DNA of 64,000 bases from Alteromonas sp. BMJM2 (GTDB taxonomy: Bacteria > Pseudomonadota > Gammaproteobacteria > Enterobacterales > Alteromonadaceae). The notes below the pieces were generated by a model, which saw only the letters and a list, made by a program, of their open reading frames with translations, did no database searches and had not been told where the DNA came from. The position numbers and the translations under genes were made by a program. The DNA lies in NCBI RefSeq assembly GCF_027257845.1, contig NZ_JAPVOT010000003.1, positions 124,001-188,000 of the forward strand, in the 5' to 3' direction. Of this stretch, positions 9,856 to 19,045 are shown one piece after another (within the stretch, counting starts at the first letter, position 1; every line of letters begins with the position of its first letter).

Positions 9856-10817
9856 GGTTGACTTAAGCCCTTGAGATGCGCAACCACACTTCGCCCCAAT
9901 GCGCTCAAGTCATAGCCGCCTTCTAGCATGCTTACGATTCGTCCTTCACAGCAGCTATCAGCCACACGCCTTAATGCTTGGCTTATCCAAAAATAATCGT
10001 CTTCCACCAAACGCAAATGAGCCATGGGATCCTCAGCGTGAGCATCAAAACCTGCCGAAATGAGAATGAGCTGAGGCTGAAAATTAGAGAGCGCATTAAA
10101 CCAATGCTGTACTTTTTCTCTAAATACATCGCCAGTTATACCCGCTTCAAGGGGCACTGCTAAAATATTACTCGCGGAAACCGGTGCTCCGCTATGGGGA
10201 TAAAAAGGATGTTGGAAGCTTGAACACAGCATAATGCGCTGATCGCCCGCCACTATCTGTTCTGTGCCGTTACCATGATGAACATCAAAATCCACTATGG
10301 CTACCCGCTGTAGATTATAGTTTTGCAGTGCATAGCGCGCTGCCAACACAATATTATTGAATACGCAAAAGCCCATCGCGCTATCGTAGGTAGCGTGATG
10401 CCCTGGGGGCCTAGTGGCGCAAAAGGCCTGCCGCTCTGTACCCGCCATAACATAGTCTACGGCATTACAGCCAGCACCGGCCGACTCCAACGCTGCCGTT
10501 AAACTGTGCTTCATTAACCCTGTATCTTCGTCGAGCCACGCTGTAGCCGTTGTGTCACTAGCGTACATTGTTTTTTCATCATCACTGAAAGACACCTGCG
10601 CAGCACGGTCGAATACACTTTTAATGTAGTAAGGGTCGTGGGCCAATGATAAATATGCCTCAGGGATTGGCGTAGCATCCCCATGCTCACAAATCATCTC
10701 TAGCCCAGATGATAACAACTGATCGTCTATAGCAAATAGGCGGTCTGGTGATTCCGGATGCTCTTTTCCTAGGTCGTGTTTAGTGCCGTGTTTACCACGG
10801 AAAATTTTTATTGTCAT
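9852..10817 (-). CDS. Histone-deacetylase-family (acetoin-utilisation type) hydrolase
   Basis: Zinc-dependent amidohydrolase of the arginase/deacetylase fold. All catalytic residues are present: tandem His 140-141 in RPPGHHA, zinc ligands Asp178 and His180 in DFDVHHGNGT, Asp258 in SAGFDAH, and Tyr302 in GGYD. Bacterial members remove acetyl groups from lysines, polyamines or small amides. Its start overlaps the stop of the upstream acetyl-CoA hydrolase/GNAT gene by 4 bases (ATGA), so both are translated from one message. That partner suggests a role in reversing acetylation. The exact substrate cannot be told. Confidence 0.88.
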   Translation of the reverse strand: MTIKIFRGKHGTKHDLGKEHPESPDRLFAIDDQLLSSGLEMICEHGDATPIPEAYLSLAHDPYYIKSVFDRAAQVSFSDDEKTMYASDTTATAWLDEDTGLMKHSLTAALESAGAGCNAVDYVMAGTERQAFCATRPPGHHATYDSAMGFCVFNNIVLAARYALQNYNLQRVAIVDFDVHHGNGTEQIVAGDQRIMLCSSFQHPFYPHSGAPVSASNILAVPLEAGITGDVFREKVQHWFNALSNFQPQLILISAGFDAHAEDPMAHLRLVEDDYFWISQALRRVADSCCEGRIVSMLEGGYDLSALGRSVVAHLKGLSQP

Positions 10818-12655
10818 GTCAGCGACGCCACATCAAGGACCAATTCAACATCACTCGGGTCACCGGTAAATTTACGTTTAAACTTTGCTTGTTCAAATAT
10901 AGCAATCATGGGCATGTTATCCCCGCGAACGTAGGCCATCATCTTGCTGATCTCGCGCTTTTTCGCAATATTGATGAGCTCTTTTAACAGTAGTTTTGCC
11001 ATGCCTTTTCCTTGCTGAGTCTCACGAGTAACAAAGGCAGCCTCACAGGTATTGTCTGACGGATTAAAATAGAATCGCCCAACTGCATGAATGGTGATAC
11101 GAGAGCCCTCTTGACGCACAATACAAAGCCCCGCATCAGAGCTTTGATCCACACTGACTAAATTACAGGACTTCTCGCGGGACATTTGCTTTGGATCGTA
11201 GTTATAGCGCAGTCGTAAAGTTTCTTTAGTGTGAGAGTAGAAAAATTCCTGCAGCCGTCGTTCATCGGCAGGGTTGAGCGGTCGCATATAAAAACGTTCG
11301 CCCCGTATATCTAGTTTTTTAAGCTGAATAGCGCCTAACTCAGGAATGTCGGTAGGGTACTTTTCTTGATAATGCGGTACCCAGTAGTGCTGCCTAACTT
11401 CTTCTAACAGCGCCGAACGAAACTTAGGATGGGCTACTCGAATAAGCTCTAGCGCACGCTCTCGAATACTTTTTCCTTTTAGCGAAGCGATACCGTATTC
11501 CGTTACCACATATTGCACGTTACCCCGCGACGTGACGACGCCAGCGCCCTCGCTAATTTGCGGTGTAATTCGGGAAATAGTTTCATTTTGGGCCGTAGAA
11601 GGCAGCGCAATAATGGCCTTGCCCCCTTTGCTAATAGATGCGCCAGTGACAAAATCCACCTGCCCCCCTATGCCGCTATAAAAGTCATAGCCTAAAGAGT
11701 CAGCAACAACTTGCCCAGTAAGGTCTACCTCAAGTGCGCTATTAATGGCTACCATATTGTCATTTTTCGCAATATTGGTGGGCTTATTGACGTAACTACT
11801 CGGATAGAATTCTATATGTGGGTTGTTATCAATCAGTTCGTACAGCTTACGCGTGCCAATGGCAAAACTTGTCACTACCTTACCGGGGTGGAATGTCTTT
11901 TTCTTATTGGTTACTGCGCCTGAAGCCAATAATTCAATAATACTGTCGGTGAGCATTTCACTGTGAATACCCAAATCTTTATGGGTACAAAGGTACTTAA
12001 GGGTAGCGCTGGGAATTTTTCCAATGCCAAATTGCAGTGTGGCGCCGTCATTCACCAGCATGGCTACATACTGCCCAATTCGCTCAGCTACGCTATCTAT
12101 GGGTGGTGTAGACACTTCTACCAATGGTTCATCAGCTTCAATGCAGGCGTGTATCTCGCTAATATGAATATAGGAATGACCCGCTGTTCGCGGCACTTGC
12201 GGGTTGATTTGGGCAATCACTTTTTTGCTGTGGCGTATGGCAGACATGGCAATATCAACCGATGCACCTAGCGAGCAGTAGCCAAACTCGTCTGGAGGGC
12301 TGACATTTACCATTGCAGCGTCTAATGCTAATGTTCCGTCGCTAAATAAGCTGGATATTTCCGACAGAAACACGGGGGTATAGTCGGCACGCCCCTCATC
12401 AACCGCTTTGCGCATGGCACTTCCGCCAATAAAGAAGGTATTTGCCTTAAATAGGTTTTTGTATTCTTGTTTTACCCAGCGGGTATCGCCTAGCGCCAGC
12501 ATATGCACTAATTCAATGTCGCTGAATCCCTCACTATTATCAATGAGGTGCTGCACCAGTGCATGGGGGACTGATGCGTTACCGCCGACAAAAACACGAC
12601 AACCTGATTTTATCAACGCGGGCCAATCTGGCGCTGGGGGTAAGCGTAATGCCAT
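10814..12655 (-). CDS. Acetyl-CoA hydrolase/transferase fused to a GNAT acetyltransferase
   Basis: A 613-residue fusion. Residues 1 to about 430 match the acetyl-CoA hydrolase/4-hydroxybutyrate CoA-transferase family: N-terminal CoA-transferase fold with GGNASVPHALV, then the YDFYSGIGGQVDFVTGAS and PSTAQNETISRI motifs. Residues about 450-610 form a GNAT domain, with the acetyl-CoA loop near ETQQGKGMAKLLL. Such two-domain proteins occur in proteobacteria, but the role of the fusion is not well settled. It could couple CoA transfer or acetyl-CoA hydrolysis to acetylation of an amine. A binding site (agagg) lies 11 bases before the ATG. First gene of a two-gene operon with the deacetylase-family gene. 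Confidence 0.88.
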   Translation of the reverse strand: MALRLPPAPDWPALIKSGCRVFVGGNASVPHALVQHLIDNSEGFSDIELVHMLALGDTRWVKQEYKNLFKANTFFIGGSAMRKAVDEGRADYTPVFLSEISSLFSDGTLALDAAMVNVSPPDEFGYCSLGASVDIAMSAIRHSKKVIAQINPQVPRTAGHSYIHISEIHACIEADEPLVEVSTPPIDSVAERIGQYVAMLVNDGATLQFGIGKIPSATLKYLCTHKDLGIHSEMLTDSIIELLASGAVTNKKKTFHPGKVVTSFAIGTRKLYELIDNNPHIEFYPSSYVNKPTNIAKNDNMVAINSALEVDLTGQVVADSLGYDFYSGIGGQVDFVTGASISKGGKAIIALPSTAQNETISRITPQISEGAGVVTSRGNVQYVVTEYGIASLKGKSIRERALELIRVAHPKFRSALLEEVRQHYWVPHYQEKYPTDIPELGAIQLKKLDIRGERFYMRPLNPADERRLQEFFYSHTKETLRLRYNYDPKQMSREKSCNLVSVDQSSDAGLCIVRQEGSRITIHAVGRFYFNPSDNTCEAAFVTRETQQGKGMAKLLLKELINIAKKREISKMMAYVRGDNMPMIAIFEQAKFKRKFTGDPSDVELVLDVASLT

Positions 12656-12783
12656 ACTTTTCTGCCTCTATGAGCTAGCGAAGCCAATACATCAATAATG
12701 CCATAAATTCAGCGACTTTCCCTCCTCAATCAACGAATATCCGCCTAAGCGATTAGTCTTAGAGAATCCGTTACTCTATCTAC

Positions 12784-12806
12784 AAAAACGCCCACTAACG
12801 TGGGCG
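12784..12806 (-). terminator. Rho-independent terminator of the small hydrolase
   Basis: Seven-bp stem cgcccac/gtgggcg (12789-12795 with 12800-12806) and tetraloop. On the minus strand it is followed by five T residues. It lies 63 bases beyond the stop of the minus-strand hydrolase gene. Confidence 0.8.
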
Positions 12807-12868
12807 TATGACATGATTATTTTTGCCTAGGCTTTTTTGACTATTGTCTCTTCGGCTAGTTCTAAGGC

Positions 12869-13369
12869 TTACTGATAACGGAACTTTTCCAGCCAGTTTC
12901 TAAAAAAGGGCGAAATCACCGACTTACTATTGGCCAAGCGATGGCCGTCGTTTAATAGCAGCAACTGCGCTTTTTGATGACGAGCATACTTAAGGCTATT
13001 TTCAATTGGAATAATATCGTCATTCCAACCGTGCACTAAGCTTACGTACCCGTCATAGGGATAGCGCTGAATTTCGTAGTCTGGCATATACAGAGCAGGC
13101 GCCATTAAAAACACACCGCGAGCAGAAATTTGACTCGCGGCCGCCAGCGACACATAGCCGCCCATACTAGAGCCCACTAAAATGACATCGTTGCACTTTT
13201 CAGCAATGGTTTCTTTAAGGCGCGTTAAACGGGCTTCTGGGCAATCAAGGTCTTGATAATCAATACTCTCTACGCCAAAGCCCATATCAGTTGCTACATT
13301 CGAAAGCGTAGTAATTTTACTGCCCCAAGGGCCGCTTTCTTTGCCGTGCGAGAATACAACGGTTGTCAT
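12869..13369 (-). CDS. Small alpha/beta hydrolase, YqiA-like size
   Basis: Short (166 residues) single-domain alpha/beta hydrolase without a lid. The oxyanion-loop motif FSHGKESGPWG starts the protein, the nucleophile serine is in VGSSMGG, the acid in HGWNDDIIP and the histidine in DGHRL. Cytosolic; no signal peptide. The small size and early SHGKESG motif resemble the esterase families of YqiA type, but the substrate is not known. An agga binding site precedes the ATG. It has its own terminator and is separated from the efflux operon, which ends 66 bases upstream. Confidence 0.75.
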   Translation of the reverse strand: MTTVVFSHGKESGPWGSKITTLSNVATDMGFGVESIDYQDLDCPEARLTRLKETIAEKCNDVILVGSSMGGYVSLAAASQISARGVFLMAPALYMPDYEIQRYPYDGYVSLVHGWNDDIIPIENSLKYARHQKAQLLLLNDGHRLANSKSVISPFFRNWLEKFRYQ

Positions 13370-13435
13370 TCTTATGTCCTTATTGCATCTTTGTTTAAAA
13401 GTACGATAGGTGAAAATTTACTGTATCGTAAATCC

Positions 13436-16400
13436 TCACTGTTTGTCTTCTTTATGAAACAGTTTTTCAACCATTACATAAAACATAGGCACAAAGAAGA
13501 TAGCTAAGAAGGTGGCCGCAAACATGCCGCCCATTACAGCGATACCAATAGCATTTTGACTCGCCGCACCTGCACCGCTCGCTAAGGCCAGTGGTGTTAC
13601 GCCTAAAATGAAGGCCATTGAAGTCATAAGAATAGGGCGAAAGCGCTGAGACGCTGCATTTGAAACCGCGGTCATTAGGTCAACGCCATTCTCGTACTCT
13701 TCCTTGGCAAATTCCACAATCAAAATAGCGTTCTTTGCAGCCAAGCCTACGGTGGTTAAAAATGCCACCTGCAAATAGACATCGTTGGCTAAATTAAAGA
13801 TAAACGCTGCTGTCACCGAGCCTAAAATACCTAACGGCACAACCAACATTACCGCAAAAGGCACCGACCAGCTTTCGTACAATGCAGCAAGACATAAAAA
13901 TACCACCAGTATTGAAATAGCGTATAACATTGGCGCTTGCGAGCCCGCTTGCTGCTCTTCAAAAGATAAACCCGACCATTCAATGCCATAGCCTGGCGGA
14001 AGTTGTGCAACAAGCTTTTCCATTTCGGTAATCGCTTCCCCTGAGGATATACCTTCAGCAGGACTACCCTGAATGTTTACCGATGATATGCCGTTAAAGC
14101 GTTCTAACTTAGGTGAACCGTATACCCACTCTGTGGTGGCAAAGGTACTGAACGCCACCATCTCACCGTCGCTGTTGCGCACATACCACTTTTCTAAGTC
14201 ATCTGGCGTCATACGATGGGGCACGTCACCCTGCATATACACTCGCTTTATACGACCTTTATCAATAAAGTCATTCACGTAGCTTGAGCCCCATGCAATT
14301 TGAAGCGTACGATTAATGTCACTCAAGTTCAGTCCAAGGGCAGAGGCTTTTTCGCTATCAATTTTTATCTTGAACTGAGGCACGTCGCTAAGCCCGTTAG
14401 GACGCACACCTGCCAGCTTCGGATTTTGCGCCGCCATTCCCAACAGTTGATTACGCGCATTCATCAAGGCTTCATGGCCGTTGCCCGCTCTGTCGACTAG
14501 CTGCATGTCAAAGCCTGTGGCATTACCTAATTCCATAATAGGCGGCGGTACAATTGGAAACGCAGAGGCATCCTCAATTTGACTAAAGGCACCAAAGGCT
14601 CTTCCTAGCACAGCAAAGGCCGAGCTGTCATCATCACGCTCGCTCCAGTCATTTAAGTTAATAAATGCCATACCTGCATTTTGCGCCTGGCCTGCAAAAC
14701 TAAAACCAACAACTGAGAACAGACCGTTTACTGCTTCTTGCTCTTCGTTAAGGAAATAGTCTTCTGCTTGCTTAATCGACTCCAGCGTTCTGCCAGCGGT
14801 AGCACCTGGGGGAGTGCTCACTAGTACCATCATTCGCCCTTGGTCTTCATCGGGTAGAAAGGCGCCTGGTAGCTGACTGAAAATAAGCGCCATGCCTCCC
14901 ACTAATAATCCGTAGACCACAAAATAGCGTTTAACCCGTTTCGCCATGTGCGTAGTGGTGCGCTGGTAAGAGTCACGCCCCTTGTTAAAGTTACGATTAA
15001 ACCAGCCAAAGAAGCCTTTGTTTTTATCCTGATCTTCTGGGTGCTTTTTCAATAATGTGGCGCAAAGAGACGGCGACAGAACGATAGCAACCAACACAGA
15101 GAACGCCATTGCAGACACAATGGTTACCGAAAACTGGCGATAAATAGCCCCCGCCGAGCCGCTGAAAAAGGCCATGGGAATAAACACGGTAGAAAGCACC
15201 GCGGCAATGCCCACCAGCGCGCCGGTAATTTGTGTCATCGACTTTTTGGTGGCTTCGGCAGGCGGCAACCCTTCCTCTTCCATAATTCGTTCAACGTTTT
15301 CTACCACGACAATGGCATCATCAACGAGAAGACCAATGGCCAATACCATAGCAAACATGGTGAGAACATTAATACTAAAACCAAACAGCGACAGTACAGC
15401 AAAGGTCCCTAGCAGAACCACCGGAACGGCTATGGTAGGAATAAGCGTTGCTCGCCAGTTTTGCAAGAAAAGCAGCATGACTAAAAACACCAACACCACA
15501 GCTTCTATTAGGGTTTCCACCACCGACTGAATAGACAGTTCGATGAAAGGCGAACTGTCTACCGGATACACCACTTTTACGCTGTCTGGCAAGTTAGCGC
15601 GCAGCTCTTCTACCCGAGCTTTTACCGCTTCAATGGTATCGAGAGCATTGGCGCCAGAGGTAAGGCTAATCGCCATACCAGACGCTGGCCTTCTGTCGTA
15701 GCGTACAATGACATCATAGCTTTGCGCACCCAATTCAACGCGAGCTACGTCGCGCACACGCACTTGAGAGCCGTCGGTATTTACCCGCAATACAATATTT
15801 TCAAAGTCTTTTTCAGTTTGTAAGCGGCTTTGCGCCTGAATAGTAGCGTTGATTTGTTGATTATTAATGGCTGGCAAACCGCCTAACTGTCCTGCAGATA
15901 CATCGGTATTTTGCACCTGAACCGCCGCTTGCACATCGACAGGGGTAAGGTTGTAGCTGTAAAGCTTGTTAGGATCTAACCAAATACGCATAGAGCGCTG
16001 GGCACCAAACACGCGTACGCTGCCCACACCATTAACCCGTGATATAGGGTCTTGAAACTGAGAAACCAGAAGGTCGCTTAAATCGAACTGGTTCATCGAG
16101 TCGTCTTCAGAATAAAAGCCAACGGCTAAGGCAAAAGAGCTGTTTGACTTCGACACCGTCACCCCTTGCTGCTGCACTTCAGCAGGTAATAAAGGTAACG
16201 CACCCTGCACTTTGTTTTGGGTTTGAACCTGTGCAATATCAGGGTCGGTACCAGGCTCAAAGGTGAGGCTAATAGAAACACTGCTGTTTGAGCTACTAGC
16301 GGAAAAGTAGCGCATGTTATCAATGCCCGAAAGACTCTGTTCAATCACTTGGGTAACCGAGTTTTCTACCGTCTCGGCTGATGCGCCAGGGTACGCAGCA

Positions 16401-16537
16401 CTTATGGTTACTGTAGGGGGAGCTACTTTGGGATATTGCTCAATAGGAAGTGTATAGATGGCAAGTACACCTGCCATCATCGTAATAATTGCTAATACCC
16501 ATGCAAACACGGGCCTGTCTATAAAAAAGCGAGCCAT
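13436..16537 (-). CDS. RND multidrug efflux permease, AcrB/MexB type
   Basis: Inner-membrane proton-driven pump of the hydrophobe/amphiphile efflux family, 1033 residues, full length. The N-terminus MARFFIDRPVFAWVLAI is typical. The proton-relay aspartates are in GLLVDDAIVVVENVER, and the porter and docking segments (PGASAETVENSVTQ, PGTDPDIAQVQ, NALDTIEAVK) are present in order. The last helix ends in FVPMFYVMVEKLF. It would form a tripartite pump with the adaptor encoded just upstream (21-base gap) and an outer-membrane TolC-like channel, which is not in this window. The substrate range is probably drugs, dyes or bile-type compounds. Confidence 0.95.
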   Translation of the reverse strand: MARFFIDRPVFAWVLAIITMMAGVLAIYTLPIEQYPKVAPPTVTISAAYPGASAETVENSVTQVIEQSLSGIDNMRYFSASSSNSSVSISLTFEPGTDPDIAQVQTQNKVQGALPLLPAEVQQQGVTVSKSNSSFALAVGFYSEDDSMNQFDLSDLLVSQFQDPISRVNGVGSVRVFGAQRSMRIWLDPNKLYSYNLTPVDVQAAVQVQNTDVSAGQLGGLPAINNQQINATIQAQSRLQTEKDFENIVLRVNTDGSQVRVRDVARVELGAQSYDVIVRYDRRPASGMAISLTSGANALDTIEAVKARVEELRANLPDSVKVVYPVDSSPFIELSIQSVVETLIEAVVLVFLVMLLFLQNWRATLIPTIAVPVVLLGTFAVLSLFGFSINVLTMFAMVLAIGLLVDDAIVVVENVERIMEEEGLPPAEATKKSMTQITGALVGIAAVLSTVFIPMAFFSGSAGAIYRQFSVTIVSAMAFSVLVAIVLSPSLCATLLKKHPEDQDKNKGFFGWFNRNFNKGRDSYQRTTTHMAKRVKRYFVVYGLLVGGMALIFSQLPGAFLPDEDQGRMMVLVSTPPGATAGRTLESIKQAEDYFLNEEQEAVNGLFSVVGFSFAGQAQNAGMAFINLNDWSERDDDSSAFAVLGRAFGAFSQIEDASAFPIVPPPIMELGNATGFDMQLVDRAGNGHEALMNARNQLLGMAAQNPKLAGVRPNGLSDVPQFKIKIDSEKASALGLNLSDINRTLQIAWGSSYVNDFIDKGRIKRVYMQGDVPHRMTPDDLEKWYVRNSDGEMVAFSTFATTEWVYGSPKLERFNGISSVNIQGSPAEGISSGEAITEMEKLVAQLPPGYGIEWSGLSFEEQQAGSQAPMLYAISILVVFLCLAALYESWSVPFAVMLVVPLGILGSVTAAFIFNLANDVYLQVAFLTTVGLAAKNAILIVEFAKEEYENGVDLMTAVSNAASQRFRPILMTSMAFILGVTPLALASGAGAASQNAIGIAVMGGMFAATFLAIFFVPMFYVMVEKLFHKEDKQ

Positions 16538-16558
16538 AACTAAAAATTCCTTGCTTGC

Positions 16559-17710
16559 TTATCGTGAGCCGCGTGATGATGGTTGCCACTCAGATGCATT
16601 CACTTTCGCACCTGGTTTTACCTTTTGATAACCGGTAACAATGATTTGCTCGCCTTCGCTTACCCCATCGTTTACCACATATTGGTCGCGATAAATTTGC
16701 CCAACGCTGAGGGTTCGACCCTCAACTTCACCGCGGCTATTCACTACGTATACTGAAAGCGAACCGTCGGTTTGGCGAGTTGTAGCTCGCTGTGGCACAA
16801 GCAACGCATTCTCTCGCCCCGTGATCACATGACCTTTAACAAATAAACCTGGTAACAAGATACTGTCGGGATTAGGCATTTCGGCGCGCAACGTCACTGA
16901 GCCGGTACTTTCATCAACGGTGACTTCAGAAAACTTAACGCTACCGGTGTGTGAGTACTTTTCTCCACTCACTTCATCCACCGTTAGCTCTACATCGAGT
17001 GCGCCTTGATTTCGCATAGATTGGCGTAAAGTGAGAATGGAAGCCCCCGACTCCTGCATATCGATAAATACAGGGTCGAGCTGTGTGATGATGGCAAGTT
17101 GCTGGGCTTGATTAGTAGTAACAAGAGTACCTTCGGTAACAAAAGAGCGGCTGATTTGCCCGCTTATAGGTGCGTATACTTTGGTGTAGCCCATATTCAC
17201 TTTGGCAACGTCAACTGCTGCGTCAGCAACGCTTATGGCAGCTTCGGCCTGCTCTTTTTGCGCAATAACATCGTCGTACTCTTGTTTGCTAACGGCATTT
17301 TTCTCGACCAGGTCATCGTATCGACGAGCTTTTGCTTCTAAGGTTTTTAAGTTGGCCTGGGCACTTTTCAAATCTGCTTTTGCACTGTTGAGTTGCGCTA
17401 GATATCTAGCCTGATCTATTTGGTAAAGCTGCTGGCCTTTTTTTACCTGCGCCCCCTCTTCGAAAAGACGGTCTGTGATAACACCATCTACCTGCGGACG
17501 AACCTGTGATTGACGGGATGGACTCACTCGGCCCGGCAACACCATTTCATGCTGCACTGGCTGCCTTTTGAGGGTTACTACAGAAACAGAAGGCGCAGGC
17601 ATTGACTGCTGCGAGTCTGGCGATTGTGCTGATTCGTTTGAACATGCTGCAACACCTAAAAGTGCAAATAAGGTCAGTAACGCTGCAGTAAGGTAAAAAA
17701 TGCGACTCAT
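16559..17710 (-). CDS. RND efflux periplasmic adaptor lipoprotein, AcrA/MexA type
   Basis: Membrane-fusion protein linking the RND pump to an outer-membrane channel. The ATG at 17710 is chosen: it gives a compact lipoprotein signal with lipobox LGVAAC, whereas the longer frame begins with a TTG 18 bases earlier. After a Ser/Pro/Gln linker come the barrel-sandwich hybrid strands (RQSQVRPQVDGVITDRLFEEGAQVKKGQQLYQID), an alpha hairpin (about 105-175) with coiled-coil character, and the C-terminal beta-barrel and membrane-proximal domains. First gene of the operon with the permease. No regulator gene is adjacent, but repeats lie in the upstream region. Confidence 0.93.
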   Translation of the reverse strand: MSRIFYLTAALLTLFALLGVAACSNESAQSPDSQQSMPAPSVSVVTLKRQPVQHEMVLPGRVSPSRQSQVRPQVDGVITDRLFEEGAQVKKGQQLYQIDQARYLAQLNSAKADLKSAQANLKTLEAKARRYDDLVEKNAVSKQEYDDVIAQKEQAEAAISVADAAVDVAKVNMGYTKVYAPISGQISRSFVTEGTLVTTNQAQQLAIITQLDPVFIDMQESGASILTLRQSMRNQGALDVELTVDEVSGEKYSHTGSVKFSEVTVDESTGSVTLRAEMPNPDSILLPGLFVKGHVITGRENALLVPQRATTRQTDGSLSVYVVNSRGEVEGRTLSVGQIYRDQYVVNDGVSEGEQIIVTGYQKVKPGAKVNASEWQPSSRGSR

Positions 17711-18062
17711 AAATCTTCTATTTCCCAATAACTAATTAAATGCAGACGGCCGAACGCCATCTGAAATACGTCATCTGCGATATGCCATCTGCAATAACGC
17801 AATGAATGTTTGCAAAGCTTGTCTATTTTACTGTGCCGGGATACTCACTTTTGGCGAGGCGAAAGTGGCTGTTGAGTACCGGTATTGATGTGACATAGTT
17901 TGGAATTCGAATATATACGAACCTATGTTCTTATTGGCTCTATTCTGCGCTCTTATACTAAAGATTAAAAGGCTAAGTAGCCGAGTTTACAAATGTCGTC
18001 GTTAAATAACTAATGACATATCATTTATCCTTATCACTACGCCGGTTTTATCTGTTCACGTT
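17711..18062. other. Upstream region of efflux operon with 14-base triple repeat and inverted repeat
   Basis: No gene seen. Three head-to-tail 14-base units with core YCATCTG lie at 17756-17769, 17770-17783 and 17784-17797. A long imperfect inverted repeat spans 17836-17882: CCGG plus TACTCA against TGAGTA plus CCGG, with an inner CACTTT/AAAGTG pair. Both lie 46-172 bases upstream of the adaptor start, so they are candidate operators, but the inverted repeat could also mark the 3' end of the DnaJ-related gene. Confidence 0.5.
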
Positions 18063-18887
18063 CTATTTAAACGAATAGAAGCGTACTAATAATTGATATG
18101 CCGAAATGACCTGCTGAGCTTGTTCGCGACTTCCTCCTTTATCGGGGTGCAGCTGCTGTAGCTTTTTTCTGTAGTGTTTTTTAATCTCTTTCAAAGAATA
18201 GGCGTCATGCTCTTTACGTGGTAATGCAGCGCAGGGCCAGGTGAGCCCAAGTATGCGATGGGCTGCTTCAATATCGCCATCGTTGAAAGAAGCGTATTGG
18301 ACCTTTCCCATTGTTGACCAAAAGCTTGCTAGTAATGCCTCAACACTCTCTTCGTCAGTTTGTTCGAAATTGTTCCAATCTAAGTAGTAAGAAGCCAATG
18401 CGTCGTGAGGGCCTACCTTGTGCGCATTTATTGTCGTTGCCGATTCATCTTCAGATGCAAGTGTAGGCTCCGGTGCAAGCTCTTGTTTAGGCGCAGCGGC
18501 ACCTACATCCACATCTGCATCTGCACCTGCAAATAAATCTAGGCGAATATTAAGCGTATGTATATCAAGCTTGCCTACCCCGTCCTTAAGCCATATCGAA
18601 CGCAGTTGATAGAGCGCGTTAAACAAAATGAAGTGGGTTTTAAACAGCATAAGCGGGTCACGCAGAGCCTCTTCATCAAAAACCGCGTAAGGCGGCTTTT
18701 TTAACATTGAAATTAGCGTGTACTCAGTCACCCCCTCCTCAAACAGACTTGTCATAGTCGATAGTATATCCACCAGCATATCTGCAAGGTATTCATGTAG
18801 TGGCGAGGTGTCTTGCGCTTTGGTCACAGTATTGGCCTTCAATCTACTACTCTCTAAATAACTCTCTTTGAGAATGGTCTTGTCCAA
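18063..18887 (-). CDS. DnaJ-related protein with C-terminal J domain
   Basis: Co-chaperone-like protein of 274 residues. The N-terminal part (about 28-105) matches the DNAJ-related domain: FEEGVTEYTLISMLKKPPYAVFD and the LFKTHFILFNALYQLR stretch. A variable acidic linker follows (about 125-165). The C-terminus is a J domain, with ALPRKEHDAYSLKEIKKHYRKKL, the HPD tripeptide that stimulates DnaK-type ATPases, and the helix after it. The placement of J at the C-terminus is normal for this family. No ATG start fits: the frame opens with TTG at 18887, and another TTG or a GTG lies slightly downstream, so the first residues are uncertain. Confidence 0.8.
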   Translation of the reverse strand: MDKTILKESYLESSRLKANTVTKAQDTSPLHEYLADMLVDILSTMTSLFEEGVTEYTLISMLKKPPYAVFDEEALRDPLMLFKTHFILFNALYQLRSIWLKDGVGKLDIHTLNIRLDLFAGADADVDVGAAAPKQELAPEPTLASEDESATTINAHKVGPHDALASYYLDWNNFEQTDEESVEALLASFWSTMGKVQYASFNDGDIEAAHRILGLTWPCAALPRKEHDAYSLKEIKKHYRKKLQQLHPDKGGSREQAQQVISAYQLLVRFYSFK

Positions 18888-19045
18888 AAACTCATTACGA
18901 TAGGCATTGCAGTTGAATAAGGAATTACCTTAACAAATTAAGTATGTAGTACTCCATTACATATTTATCTTCCACAAAGTAATCCAAAACGCCAAAATGC
19001 CTGTTAAAGTAGTCCAAAATATAAAACAAAAATAATGGAGTTCCC

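Noticed and set aside
12408..12698. Frame overlapping the start of the acetyl-CoA hydrolase gene on the plus strand
   Set aside because: Antisense to a well-supported gene with no start signal.
16159..16344. Short open frame inside the RND permease
   Set aside because: Shadow of the long efflux gene in another frame; no binding site or protein-like pattern.
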